From the NCBI GenBank assembly GCA_013146195.2, contig CM028378.1, positions 92,314,295 to 92,378,294 of the forward strand: 64,000 bases of DNA, in the 5' to 3' direction. Position numbers and translations under genes: made by a program. Below are positions 31,766-43,679 of the stretch, piece after piece. The notes beneath the pieces are model-generated. The model saw only the letters and a list, made by a program, of their open reading frames with translations. It had not been told where the DNA came from and searched no databases. Origin of the DNA: Codonopsis lanceolata (taxonomy: Eukaryota; Streptophyta; Magnoliopsida; Asterales; Campanulaceae). The stretch's first letter is position 1. Each line of letters begins with the position of its first letter.

Positions 31766-32540
31766 ATGACAGGATCCAGCAACGGAAAGGGTGAAGAAGT
31801 CGCCCCTGTCACCAATTATACTACTGTAGACCCCATGTCCCCATACTATATCCATGCTTCGGACAACCCAGGCCAACTCTACGTTGCCGACCTTCTCCGC
31901 AACGGAAACTATGGTGACTGGGCGAATGAAATGAGCAACGCCCTGTTTGCAAAAAATAAAATAGGTTTCGTTGACGGCTCCATTCCAATGCCAAAGGAGG
32001 ATTCACCAGACTTAATGCTATGGAAGAGATGTAACGCCATGGTTAAGGGATGGTTAAATACGGCTATGGAAAAAGAGATAAGAAGTAGCGTGAAGTACAC
32101 TAAAACTGCAACAGAGATTTGGCATGATCTTGAAGAGAGGTTTGGGAAGGAGAGTGCACCCCGAGCGTACGAATTAAAACGTGCATTAACTCAAACACGA
32201 CAAGAAAAAATGTATGTGTCTGCATACTATACCAAACTGAAGAGTCTTTGGGATGAAATACAATCAGTTTCTCCCATGCCAAAGTGAAATTGTGGTAAGT
32301 GCACTTGTGATATCTCCAAGCAATTGGTAGTATTGGGCGAGAAGGAACGAATTTATGAGTTTCTTATAGGCCTCGATGAAGTATTTGGGACTGTAAAGAC
32401 CCAAATCTTGAGTATGAAACCTAACCCTTCCATTGGAGCAGCCTAGCATCTTGTAGCAGAGGATGAACAACAACGCCAAATCACAGCAACTCGAAGAAAC
32501 AGCGCTGAAGCAGCAGCTTTTCATACTCAGCCTTACCAGC
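31766..32540 (+). pseudogene. Gag of copia element 2
   Basis: The frame opens at ATG 31,766 (MTGSSNGKGEE) and shows the copia gag pattern: LLRNGNYGDWANEMSNAL, AKNKIGFVDGS, WKRCNAMVKGWL, EIWHDLEERFG, YYTKLKSLWDE. TGA at 32,285 and TAG at 32,444 interrupt it, and more stops lie near 32,555. A zinc knuckle CSHCGRLGHSIEGC at about 32,592 (in a shifted frame, 32,590-32,921) ends gag. Confidence 0.88.
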
Positions 32541-32880
32541 ACGGAGAAAGAGAATAGTGATTGAAGAGGAGGAAGGCGTGATAAACCAACATGTAGTCAC
32601 TGTGGCAGATTGGGTCACTCAATAGAGGGATGTTTTGAGATCATTGGATACCCTCCAGGATGGAAAAAGGGACCTCGAGATGGAAAGAAAAGGGGTGAAC
32701 CAAAGGTGGCCAAGGCAGCTAGTGTTGAAATGCAATTGAGTCCCATTCCGGGACTTAATCCGGAGCAGTATGCTAAGCTTATGCTGTATATTGGTACGAG
32801 TGATGATGCTTCGAAGATGGCGCAGACACAGTCAATGCCTACCGCGAACATGGCTGGTAAGATGATATTTAAAAAAAACA

Positions 32881-34251
32881 TGGGTAATAGATTCTGGAGC
32901 CACGGAACACATTACTTGTGATGAACGGACTCTTGAAGAACAAATGAGATCCGAGGCTGGGATGTCAGTTAGAATACCAAATGGGGACGGTGTACCTGTA
33001 AAGGGAATTGGCAACACATATCAGCCAAATGGATTAAAAATTCACAATGTCTTGAATATCCCAGATTTCAAGTGCAACCTGCTTTCAGTTAGTAGGTTGA
33101 CAAAAGATTTAAATTGTGTTTTGACTTTTTTCTCGGATTTTTGTATCATGCATGACTTACCTTCGAGGAACTTGATTGGAGTGGGTAAATGCTGCGATGG
33201 TCTATATTGTATGGAGCCAGTCCAGAACGAAGGTGTTGCTATGGCAGTCTCAGTTGTATTAGAGATTTGGCACAGAAGATTGGGGCATGCGTCACATGGG
33301 AAGCTCCATCATATTCACTCTCTCGGTAAAGTCGTTAGAAATAATGAAGAACTTTGTGGTCCTTGTATGCGGGCTAAATAAACAAGAGTTCCTTTTCCTA
33401 TTAGCCATATAAAAACTAGTTCATGCTTTGAGTTATTGCATTGTGACATTTGGGGAAATTATACGACTGCTTCTTTTTCTGGTGCCCATTATTTCCTATC
33501 TATTGTTGAAGATTATAGTCGTGGAGTTTGGGTTTTTTTGATGAAATACAAATCTGAAGTAAGTCGTCATTTAACTAGTTTTTGCAACATGGTGGAAACA
33601 CAGTTTGAAAAGAAAGTCAAGAGAATTAGAAGTGATAATGGAGAAGAATTTCAATCAGATTACATGCTAAATTATTATGCCAAACATGGCATTGTTTTTG
33701 AAACGTCGTTCACAGACACACCCCAACAGAATGGCGTGGTAGAAAGAAAGCATAGGCACTTGCTTGAAGTAGCAAGAGCGTTGCGTTTTTAGGTTAATTT
33801 ACCCATCACTTTTTGGGGCGAATGTGTGTTGACGGCCACTTATCTCATCAACAGGTTGCCATCAAAGGTCATTGGCAACAAAACACCATTCAAAATTCTG
33901 TTAAATAAAAGGCCTTCATATGATCATCTTCGTGTTTTTGGATGTCTTGCCTATGCGCGAAATAACAAAAGGGGGCGTGATAAGTTTGCCGAAAGGGGGA
34001 GACTGTGTGTATTTGTTGGGTATCCTAATTCACAAAAGGGGTATCGTGTTTATGACTTAGAAGAAAATAAGATCTACACCTCCCGAGACGTTAGCTTTGC
34101 TGAAAATACATTCCCGTTCAAAGGCAAAGAGTCCGAAATTTTGCGAGGTAGTGAGAATTCAAGATACGAATGGGGCTCAACACATTTTGATGATCTTGCA
34201 TTGCCTCCCACAAAAAGGACAATAATAACTATCTCAAGTGAAGCCCCCTAA
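32881..34251 (+). pseudogene. Protease and integrase of copia element 2
   Basis: The protease active site DSGAT lies near 32,890, in a frame shifted relative to gag at an A8 run (32,871-32,878). The GAG-pre-integrase domain (WHRRLGHASHGKL, CGPCMRAK) and integrase follow, with all three catalytic residues visible (HCDIWGN, RSDNGEEF, QQNGVVERKH). Nonsense codons at 33,379 (TAA), 33,790 (TAG) and 34,249 (TAA) break it; the first two stand where relatives have Gln. Confidence 0.9.
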
Positions 34252-34314
34252 CATAACCCATCTAATGATTCACCATCAGCAAGTTCAGAGAACCCAAGTA
34301 CTGATCTTGCAGGC

Positions 34315-36130
34315 TTGACTGGGAAGAATGTTGAGTCTGCTGAAGGTGATGTTGTGGTGAGTCCAGAGCAGAATGGGGTCAGCGAACCACTGTTAGAACA
34401 TGGTTTACATCGTAGTCAACGAGTTCCAGTACGACCCAAGCACCTGGACCTCTATGAGACTAAGCTTCCGCACTCTATAGACCACTCACAGCCCACGTCC
34501 AACTTAGGAACCTCTACGGTATATCCTCTTTCCAACTTCGTTTCTTATAAAAATTTCTCATTAGCTCACAAAGCATATCTTGCGGCCATCACGTCTCGTG
34601 ATGAGCCAAAGTTTTTCCATCAAGCAGTAAAGGATCCAAGATGGTGTAAGGCAATGAAAAAAGAGATACAAGCATTGGAGGAAAATGGAACATGGACGTT
34701 AGAACAGCTACCTCCGGGAAAGAAAGCAGTTGATTCTAAATGGGTTTACAAGATCAAGTGTCAGCCAAATGGTGAAGTTGAAAGGTATAAAGCCCGTCTT
34801 GTTGCCAAGGGTTTTACGCAGATCGAAGGAGTTGATTTCCACGAAACTTTTGCACCGGTAGCAAAGCTCGTGACGGTTCGAAGCATGCTGGCTGTTGCAA
34901 CAAAGAAAAATTGGCTGATACATCAATTAGATGTCAACAATGCCTTCCTACATGGAGACTTGAAGGAAGATGTCTATATGAAAATCCCACAGGGGTTTGC
35001 GAAGCAAGGGGACACACGAGTGTGCAAACTACGTAAGTCTTTGTATGGATTGCGACAAGCCTCACGTAATTGGTATCACAAATTTACGGAGGCCTTGATT
35101 GCTATTGGGTTTCGACAATCTTATGCTGATCATTCTCTTTTTATTCTCAAGCAAGATGATACTTACATTTCCGCCCTCATTTACGTCGATGATGTCATTT
35201 TAGCCGGAAATGATAAAGGAAGGATCGAATTTGTGAAGCAGTATATTGATAAAAAAATTCAGCATCAAGGACTTGGGACCATTAAAATATTTTTTAGGGA
35301 TAGAGGTAGCTCATTCTCCACAAGGTCTTGTGTTAAGTCAAATAAAATACACACTTGATATCTTGGAAGAAACGGGTTTACAAGGGAGCCGACCGAGTTC
35401 GTTCCCAATGGAGCAAAATTTGCGGCTGAACATGGATGAAGATAGCCCAACTGTTAATGCTTCAGTTTAACGTCGTTTGATTGGGAAACTCCTGTACTTG
35501 ACAATTACGCGACCTGATATTGTGTTCGCTGTAAATGTTCTTAGCCAGTTTGTTTCCAGCCCTTGTCGTACTCACATGGATGCAGTGCACCGTGTATTGC
35601 GTTACTTGAAATCCACAGTTGGACATGAATTTTTATTACCAACACACGGAGATTTGAATCTTGAGGCGTATTGTGACGCTGATTGGGGAGGTTGCCCCAT
35701 GACTCGACGCTCGAGAAAGGGTTATTTTGTATCCCTTGGTGGTGCACCAATCTCGTGGTGCACGAAGAAGCAATCAGTCGTTTCTCGATCTTCCGCAGAA
35801 GCTGAGTATAGAGCCATGGCAACCACGGTGAGTGAACTCTTATGGTTGCGTTGGTTATTACGCGACTTGGAAGCTCCTCAAAATACTGCCACACCCTTGT
35901 TTTGTGACAATAAAGCAGCACGACATATTGCCACCAACCCAGTTTTTCACGAGCATTCAAAACATGTTGAGATGGACTGTTACTTCGTCCGAGAAAGGGT
36001 TGATTCCCAAGATGTCGTGCCATGTTACATCGCAACAGCAAACTAGGTTGCTGACATATTTACTAAGCCACTTGGAGCTGATCACTTTCGTTTTCGTTGC
36101 AAGTCATGCTCAAATCTTCACGAACCAACT
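34315..36130 (+). pseudogene. Reverse transcriptase and RNase H of copia element 2
   Basis: The RT is intact from MKKEIQALEENGTW through HQLDVNNAFLHGDL and YGLRQASRNW to the YVDD box (35,182-35,193). It then shifts frame at an A7 run (35,251-35,257), continuing as LGPLKYFLGIEV. A TAA near 35,468 precedes RNase H (LEAYCDADWGG, KKQSVVSRSSAEAEYRAM, KHVEMDCYFVRE). A TAG near 36,043 stands before VADIFTKPL. Few lesions for its size fit a young element. Confidence 0.92.
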
Positions 36131-36140
36131 TGAGGGGGAG

Positions 36141-36367
36141 TGATGGAAATCGTTTGTGATATATTGTTTCCTTCTTTAGTGATGGAAATCGTGTGTGATA
36201 TATTGTTTCCTTCTTTAAGAAGATCCTAGACATAACCCCTATTTTATAGATATATGTATTGCTGATTATAAGGGATCTGATTGAATTATAGATTATACAG
36301 ACTTGTATAAAAGCTGTAGTAGTATCAATAAAAAAACAAGCTGCTTTGGGTGTCTTCAAATTTTATA
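36141..36367 (+). repeat. 3' LTR of copia element 2
   Basis: Follows the polypurine tract directly. It has the same 39-bp tandem duplication at its start as the 5' LTR and ends TTTTATA next to the TGGAC duplication. Confidence 0.93.
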
Positions 36368-36843
36368 TGGACATACTAGATACTTTTCAAATGCACTGGG
36401 ATGCCGAGGACGATGAAGATAATAAACACTTTGTATTTGACAAATTTGTTAGTGGGAAAAACGTGGCCAAAACCATAATAGCTGTGAAGGAACCTATGCT
36501 GGCAAGTCATTTCGAAAACAAGATATTGGACAAGGTATTTGAAAGGTATGCAACATATGTGAGTGAACATCTAAGTAATTATGAGGAAAAAACCAAGTTC
36601 TTCAACATAGTTATTTCCATGACTAAGAAGTGATGATCTATGAATTGTTCAACAACTAAAAGAAGAAAAGAAAATTTTCGGATGTTGGAGTTGGGATTCG
36701 TATGTGTGAAGCTTTATATTAATTATTTGTAATGGTTGATTTTACTCGATGTATGTTTGATGTCTAAACAAATTCGATGTTTTCATTTGGTAATTAATTA
36801 ATTTTGTGCACTTAAATACAAGCCTCTGGGATTGTTTCAACTG

Positions 36844-36849
36844 AATAAA
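36844..36849 (+). terminator. Polyadenylation signal AATAAA of copy B
   Basis: The counterpart of 5,422-5,427 in collinear 3' flank. Confidence 0.5.
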
Positions 36850-37059
36850 GATGTTTGGCATGTTTGGTTATATTTTCTTCATTTGGGGGCAAAATTTACG
36901 ATGTGAGATTCTTTCTCTAAAACAATGGGGCAATTGACACAATTTTCAATTTTAATGTGAAAATTTTAATTTTCTAAAATATTAAGGGTGTAATTGACAC
37001 AATTTGAATTTAAAGGCAGGGTGGAGCCGGCAGCTCCAAGGCACGCGTTCATTAAACGA

Positions 37060-39447
37060 TTGGTGAAATGTGTTTCTTGATCACTAATTATTGCTTTCGG
37101 TACTCCATACCAAGCAAATATATGATCATCCAAAAACTTGACAACGGTTTGAAAATCATTATTTTGGATAGTAATGGCTTCTATTCATTTCGACACGTAG
37201 TTTACAGCAACTAGAATATATTCACAACAATTTGAAACTGGAAAAGGACCCATAAAATCAATATCTCATACATCAAAAATTTCAATAACTAGATTATAAT
37301 GCAAGGCCATCTCATTCTTTTTACTAATTCCACCAGTCCTTTGACATTAATCACATGTTTTACAAAATATTTCAGCATCTCTAAAAATGGTAGGCCAGTA
37401 TAAACCAGATTGTAAGATTTTCCTAGCAGTTTTACCACTACTAAAATGATCACCACAAGAGTATTCATGACAAAATGCCAAAATACTTTGTTGTTCTTAA
37501 TCTGGAATACATCTTCTAATTAAGAAGTCCGAACATATTTTGAATAAATGAGGTTATTCCCAAAAATAGTTTTTAGCATCCGCCAAAAATTTCTTCCTTT
37601 GATAAAAATCAAAATCAGAATTAATGATATTTGCGACATGGTAATTCACAACATTAGCATACCATGGTTCAAAATTTTTAATTGCTAACAATTGTTCATC
37701 AGTGAAGTCTTCATTCATGGGGATTTTATTATCAAGAAGTTGACGTTCAAGCAAATGTAAAAATTTCAACCTAGATAAATGGTCGGCAACAACGTTTTCT
37801 GTTCCTTTTTTTTTAATCTTTAATAGTAATATCGAATTCTTGTAATGATAACATCAATCTAACGAATCTAGGCTTGACCTCTTTTTTGCTCAAAAGATAT
37901 CTTAGGGCTGCATGGTCAAAGAATATAATAACTTTTGAACTTAACAGGTAGAATCGAAAATTTTCTAATGCAAACACAACTACTAAAAATTATTTTTCAG
38001 TGGTTGTATAATTGAGTTGTGCATCATTCAATGTCCTACTCGCATAATGAATTACACATGAGGTTTCTTATCTACCCGTTATCCTAACACAGCTCCAACC
38101 GTGAAATTCGATGCATCACACATGATCTCGAAAGGGAGAGACCAATCAGGGCTGGTTAAAATAAGAGCTACTGTTAACTATTCTTCTAACAGATTAAATG
38201 CATTTAAGCATTCTTGATCGAAAATAAATTCAGTATCTTTTGCTAATATATTGCATAGAGGTTTACCGATTTTAGAAAAGTCTTTTATAAATCTTCTATA
38301 AAAACCGCATGACCTAGAAAACTTCTAACACATTTGACTGTAGTTGGGGGAGGTAGTTGGGATATAACTTCAATTTTGGCTTTATCGACCTCAATTCCTT
38401 TGTTGGACGACACAATATGACCTAAAAATATCCCATGTTTAACCATGAAATGGTTTTTCTTCCAACATAGGGTCAAATTAGTTTCACAACATCTTTAAAG
38501 AACTGATGTTAGATTTTCTAAACAACTATCAAAAGATTTTCTAAATACTGAAAAATCATCCGTGAGCACTTCTACACATCTTTCAACTAAATAAAAAAAT
38601 ATAGAAATCATGCATCTTTGAAAAGTGGCAGAGGCATTACATAATCCAAAGGGCATCCTTCTAAATGCAAAGGTACTGAAGGGACATGTAAAGGTAGTCT
38701 TCTATTGATCTTCTGGTACAAGTGGAATCTGATTATAACCGGAGAAACCATCAAGAAAACAATAATAATCATGGCCAGCTAATCTTTCAAGGATTTGGTC
38801 AATGAAGGGTAAAGTAAAGTGATTTTTTTTTGTAGCTGCATTTAGTTTCCTTAAATCAATGCACATTCTATAGCCAGTAATAGTTCTTGTGGGAACTACC
38901 TCATCTTTCTCATTCTTAACAACATTAATTCTTGATTTCTTAGGAACTACTTGGACTGAACTTACCCATTTACCATCAGATATAAAGTAAATTATACCCG
39001 CATCAAGAAGTTTAAGCACTTCTTTCCTAACTATAATTTCTTCCATATGGGGGTTAAGTCTTCTTTGGCGTTCTCTAGAAGGTTTGGTACCTTCTTCCAA
39101 ATGAATTCTATGCATACACATAGAAGGACTAATACCTTTCAAATGCGCTAAGGACCAACCTATACCTTTTCTATATGTCCATAGAACTTTTAACAAGCTT
39201 GCTTCTTGTTCTTTCGTTAAATCTGCAGCAATTATAACGGGTGAAGTTTTACCTTCCCCAAGAAATGCGTATTTCAAGTGAGATGGTAATGACTTTAAGT
39301 CTACTTCAGGAGGGGGTTTAATATATGTGATAAACTTAGGAACTTTAAGTTTAACATTTTCTTTTTGATCTTCCTTAGGAATTTTCAATTCTTCTTTTTC
39401 TAAATCTTTATCAATTTCTATTTGAGAAATTTTTTGGCTATATTTAC
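37060..39447 (-). mobile_element. Athila-type gypsy pol fragment, copy B (truncated by the gap)
   Basis: Collinear with 5,640-8,010: integrase zinc finger and core (37,060-37,620), RNase H (about 37,840-38,270), RT with PPPTTVKCV (38,285-38,476) and, in one longer frame, 38,702-39,388 (IKPPPEVDLKSLPSHLKYAF, EEGTKPSRERQRRLNPHMEE, CIDLRKLNAATKK, FLDGFSGYNQI). It keeps a longer open RT frame than copy A. The FMDD region at about 38,560 is in another frame. The protease and everything upstream fall in or beyond the gap. Confidence 0.85.
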
Positions 39448-39448
39448 T

Positions 39449-39548
39449 NNNNNNNNNNNNNNNNNNNNNNNNNNNNNNNNNNNNNNNNNNNNNNNNNNNN
39501 NNNNNNNNNNNNNNNNNNNNNNNNNNNNNNNNNNNNNNNNNNNNNNNN
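39449..39548. other. 100-base assembly gap (N)
   Basis: Exactly 100 Ns, the usual placeholder for a gap of unknown size. It hides the right edge of segmental copy B and the start of the copia 5' LTR at 39,549. Confidence 0.99.
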
Positions 39549-39649
39549 TAGATTGCAAGTATCTTTCAAAGTATTTACTTAAAAGTTTTAAGTGTTTAAT
39601 AAGCTATTCAACCCCCTTCAGCTTATTGTATTGCCCATTGGGACCCACA

Positions 39650-39662
39650 TTGGTATCGAGCC
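39650..39662 (+). promoter_or_regulatory. Damaged primer-binding site of copia element 3
   Basis: TTGGTATCGAGCC directly after the LTR equals the Met-tRNA primer site TTGGTATCAGAGCC less one base, typical of the single-base losses seen throughout this element. Confidence 0.75.
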
Positions 39663-39689
39663 TTACTCTTTGAAAACAAGTTTTCCAAG

Positions 39690-40740
39690 ATTAAACTCTT
39701 GAGAGATACGATAAAGCTGACACAAACACCTACATCTTTGCCTACATCTAATGCTAACCCACGTCCCGATATTGGACGAAGGACATTTGATGTATGGAAG
39801 GATAAAAGTGAGATTTATGAACTCATTGACAGCAGTTATGGAAAATGTGTTTTGCTAGCGGTCAACATGTACCAATGAAGGCAAATCTTCTAGCCTCCAT
39901 TGGGGAATCTGCTGAAGTACCAAAATGCGAGATAGAATGAGGAGGATGATAGAAAGGCTGGTAGAAGCTTGTGATAAAGCAATCAACATAATCACCGGAC
40001 TCTCTGGACACCAAGCTTTATACCGGCGATAAGTGATTCGATGTACAAGCTGCAAAGAGATGTGGGAAGCTCTTGTGGAATACTTGGAAGGAGACCAAGA
40101 CACAGAGATATGAGAAAATATACATACATCAGCCCGGTTTGATTCTTTCAAAAAGGATCTAAGAAACCTTGAGACAAGCATACGATCGCTTCGGTGAGGT
40201 AATAAATAGTTGCTTTTCTCTTGGTAAAAGCGTTATGACAAAAAGGAAATGAACATGAGGTTTTTAGGCTCTCTAGGTAGCTTATGGCATGTTAAGACCA
40301 CGGCTATGAAAGAATCCAAGAACTTAAGCGAGATGACTCTTCGTAGTCTCTACGCAAGTTTGAAGGTTTATGAACTTGAAGTTAATCAAGCTCTAGAGCA
40401 AGACAAGCAGTTGAGCGTGTCTTTGCCGGCCATGGTCCAAGAAGAAATCATTGCATTGAAAACAAACCTTCCACTTCTTCTGTGAAAATGATTTTTTATC
40501 GATGAACAATTTGCCATGTTTGTAAAAGCGTTTTCAAAAATTTGCAAAATATGGAAGGAAGAACACACACCAACAACCTTTTAGGAAGAATGGTGAAAGC
40601 TCATCTAAGGAAGAGCTTGTGTGTTATAAGCTGTAGAAAACACGGTCATTTGCCTCAAAATGTCCTAAGCCAAAATTTGAAGCATACAGAAAACCCTCTT
40701 TTAGAAAATTTCAAAAACAAAAGGGTATGTTGGTGAAGAC
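39690..40740 (+). pseudogene. Gag of copia element 3
   Basis: Broken frames retain gag-like segments: KSEIYELIDSSYGKC near 39,810, NMRFLGSLGSLWHVKTTAMKES (40,249-40,320), LYASLKVYELEV, and a zinc-knuckle remnant near 40,620 (TGTTATAAG then TGTAGAAAACACGGTCAT) shifted by one base within the knuckle. Non-functional. Confidence 0.6.
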
Positions 40741-42589
40741 ATAGAAGACAAACAGGTTGCTACATGGTTTGAGGCCGATTCGGAGAAGAGGAGGAAGAGG
40801 ATTGTGAGCAAGCTAACATATGCTTAATAGCTCATGATTCGGGTCCTACCTATGACTCACGAAAATGAAGTCAAAGTTTCACCTAGTCCTTTGGACAAAA
40901 ATGAAACCAACGTGATGACAGCTTCACTAAGGAAGAACTTCTCAAGGATAATCGGGATATGCTTGAAGAATTTAATTCCTTTAGAGTAGCCTATGTTAAA
41001 GCGGCCAAGAAGCGTGAGAAACTTACGGTGAGAAATCTATGATGGCGGTGAGATTCAAACTCTCAATAGTGTCAACAAGAGAGTATCAAGCTGAAGGAAG
41101 AAAACAAATTCCTTTATGACAAAATTGATTGTCTATCGAGCACATCAAAGGACTTGACCTAGAAAATTGCCTTGCAAAGACAATTGACTCTGGAGCGACT
41201 CAAGGATGCATTCGAAGAAATCCTTTCAAGCCAAAAATCTAGTAATGATAAAGCGGCATAGGATATTCGGATGTGCCTCTTCACAATCTCTTGGTCATAG
41301 AAAGGTGAATCCTCAGAGAATGCAAATGATATATCTTTCTCTAAGCAGACATTTGGAAATATAGGGAAACAAGGCCTTGGTTATTCAAGTGTCCCTTACG
41401 TTTACCCCAAAGTTCGAGAAAGGAAAAGCCAAAATAGTGACTCAAATGAGAACACGATAAGGTAACGGTAGAAAGTGAAGTCTGCAGGCAACAACTATGC
41501 TAAGGCAAAGTCTGGCTGGCGGTAGACCTACTAAACCTCTAGGTAACTATCAAGTTTGTCTATGAAGCAGCAAGGCTCCTTTACTGTTGAAGGTAAACTT
41601 AAAGGTATTCTACCAAATCCTACGAAAAGGTAATCAACGAGAAAAGCTAAAGCTAAGTGCATTTGGTAACCTACCTAGGAAGATTCGAAAGAAACCAATT
41701 AAGTCTACCATCAACAAGCAAATTTGAACCAAGAATGGATGTCAAGAAAGGAATAATCATAATCACTCTTCGATTAAAGTCACTAACAGTTCTCTATGGA
41801 CTTTCCATTTATGTCACTCTTGCAATTGTCTAGGCCATCGGCACGAGAATGCTTGCTAAGGTTCACTCCAAGATCGAGAGACCTAGTTCTCTCAAGGTCA
41901 AGCGGTATGGGTTCCAAAGGTTGCTAATCCTTAGGACCGAAAGAAAATAAAGGGTACCTTGTTTGCTTTAATTTCTTTTCGAGGAATGCTTCATGGCTAT
42001 AGAATCGAGAAAACAAAGACATCGGTACCTAGGCGGTGGGCTGCTCAAGACACATGGAGGCAGAAGTCTTCTTCTGAATATAGCTGAAGCAAAGGACCCC
42101 TTGTTATTTTCGGAGATAATGCAAGAGGAAAAACAATTGGATATGGCTCAATTACTAGAGGAAGTCTCTCCATCAACAAAGTTTCTCTAGTAAGTGGTTT
42201 AAAGCACAATCTTACGAGCATATCCCAGTGCGACAAAGGACTTCTATGCCAATTCAACTCCAACCGGTGCCTCATCAAAGGCGGTGAATCTGCTCTACAA
42301 TCTTGGCCAGGCAATAGACAAGGAAGCGTCTATGTCGTGGACTTAAATCTTCTAGGGAGATTCTCAAGCACGTGTGTCTAGTAGCCAACAATGTTCGTGA
42401 CAACGGTGGCTATGGCACAAGCGTCTCGATCACCTCAACTTCAAGCACCTCTCAAGCTCTCCAAAAATGGGCTTGTCAAGGTCTACCTACGGTGTCTGCC
42501 GACCATGACGAAGTTGTAAAGCTTGTCAACTAGGAAAACTTTCCAAGTCTTCCTTCAAAAGAAAGTCGTATTGTCTACAAGCAGACCTC

Positions 42590-43260
42590 TTCAACACGCA
42601 TATGGATCTCTTTGGACCAATCACAACGGCCGGTATTTCGGGAGACAAGTACACACTTGTGGTAGTTGATGACTACTCTAGATTCACTTGGATTGAAACA
42701 ATGACATCTAAAGATGAAAGCGTATGATCTAGTCACTTTGCTCTTTTGAAGACTTCAAACTCAAAAGCTTGAAGACATAAGCGACATAAGATCGGACAAT
42801 GGCCTTGAATTCAAAAACAATGGTGTAGAAAATCTGCGATGACCACGGGATCGACCACAACTTCTCTGCGGTACTCCTCAACAAAATGGTGTAGGCTGAG
42901 CGGAAGAAACAACGATTGAAGCGGCAAGAACAATCTTTGGCGAAGCTAAACTTCAAAGTATTTACAGGCGAGCGATCAACACTTGCATGTTTTACCAGAA
43001 TAGATCCACAGTAAACAAGTTTCATAACAAAACTCCATATGAAATATGGAGAGGAAGATCCCCAAACATAGGATTTCTTAAAATCTTTGTAAATGTTTTA
43101 TTCTTTATAATGGAAAAGAATATAGAGGAAAATTTGATGCAAAATCAGACGAAGGAATTTTTAAGGGTATTCCAAACATTCAAAAGCATTTCGCATTTTC
43201 GGTAAAACTAATTTAAAAATTTTAGAATACGTGCATGTTTCTTTTGATGAATATGACTTG
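42590..43260 (+). pseudogene. Integrase of copia element 3
   Basis: Segments MDLFGPITTAGISGDKYT, VVVDDYSRFTWIE, IRSDNGLEFKN (near 42,793) and TPQQNGV then AARTIFGEAKL are recognisable across several frames. NKTPYEIWRGRSPNIGFLKIF lies at 43,028-43,090. The region between the gag and the integrase (40,740-42,590) is protease and pre-integrase sequence too broken to delimit. Confidence 0.7.
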
Positions 43261-43679
43261 TTAGAGCCTAGAAAGGCTCGAGCGTTGCTAATGATTCGAT
43301 AATGATGAGGCAGTACTAATACAACATCCACTTCCACTCCTCATCGAGCGGCAGCTGAGACCCCTCAAGTACCGCTAACCCTTCACGGTGAGCGAGAACT
43401 CTGCGGTACCGATAACAACTCTTACGTTGACCACGAACCCATCTCTTACGTTTTACCCCAAGCACCTTCTGAGATCACTCATCCTTCTTGTTCACGAGAA
43501 AATGAAGGTTTTGAAGATCCTATTTCTTGAACAGATTTTGGTGAATCTCCTTCTCAACCTACTCGAATTCTTAAGGGAAGAACCCACGAAGTGATCTTCC
43601 TCAAGCATTATTGAAGCAAGAGATCATCCCATTTCTCAAATCATTGGTGATCTCAACACGGGGAGTTAAATGCGAGAAA

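Larger units (their letters stand above)
31472..36367 (+). mobile_element. Copia element 2, complete, inserted in SABATH exon 4
   Basis: 4,896 bp flanked by the 5-bp target duplication TGGAC (31,467-31,471 and 36,368-36,372). Two LTRs of 226/227 bp, a primer-binding site TGGTATCAGAGC (31,698-31,709, complementary to initiator Met tRNA) and a polypurine tract TGAGGGGGAG (36,131-36,140) are present. Domain order gag, protease, integrase, RT, RNase H is the copia order. The LTRs differ by about five substitutions and one indel (roughly 2 percent), so insertion was fairly recent and later than the A/B duplication (about 3 percent). Confidence 0.95.
30093..36633 (+). pseudogene. SABATH methyltransferase, copy B, disrupted in exon 4 by a copia element
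   Basis: Exons 30093-30170, 30301-30711, 31039-31293 and 31364-31471 plus 36373-36633 match copy A in number, phase and length. All splice sites are kept, and I see no other frame break. The copia LTR begins directly after a GTG GAC codon pair, and its first codon in frame is TGA, so the mRNA would encode about 284 residues without the C-terminal third. Motifs kept: ADLGCSSGPNT, CLNDLPNNDFN, GVPGSFYGRLFP (Gly, unlike copy A), SSYSLHYLS. The codon before VPEG is CGG (Arg) rather than CAG (Gln). The remaining reading frame suggests it was functional until the insertion. Confidence 0.93.
28488..39447 (+). repeat. Segmental duplication, copy B
   Basis: The counterpart of 1,014-8,010, lengthened by a 4.9 kb copia element in exon 4 and a 446-bp composite SINE in the 5' flank. 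By eye, exon 2 differs from copy A at about 13 of 411 positions (roughly 3 percent). The right edge is hidden by the N gap, and the last ~15 bases before the gap no longer match copy A. Confidence 0.9.
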
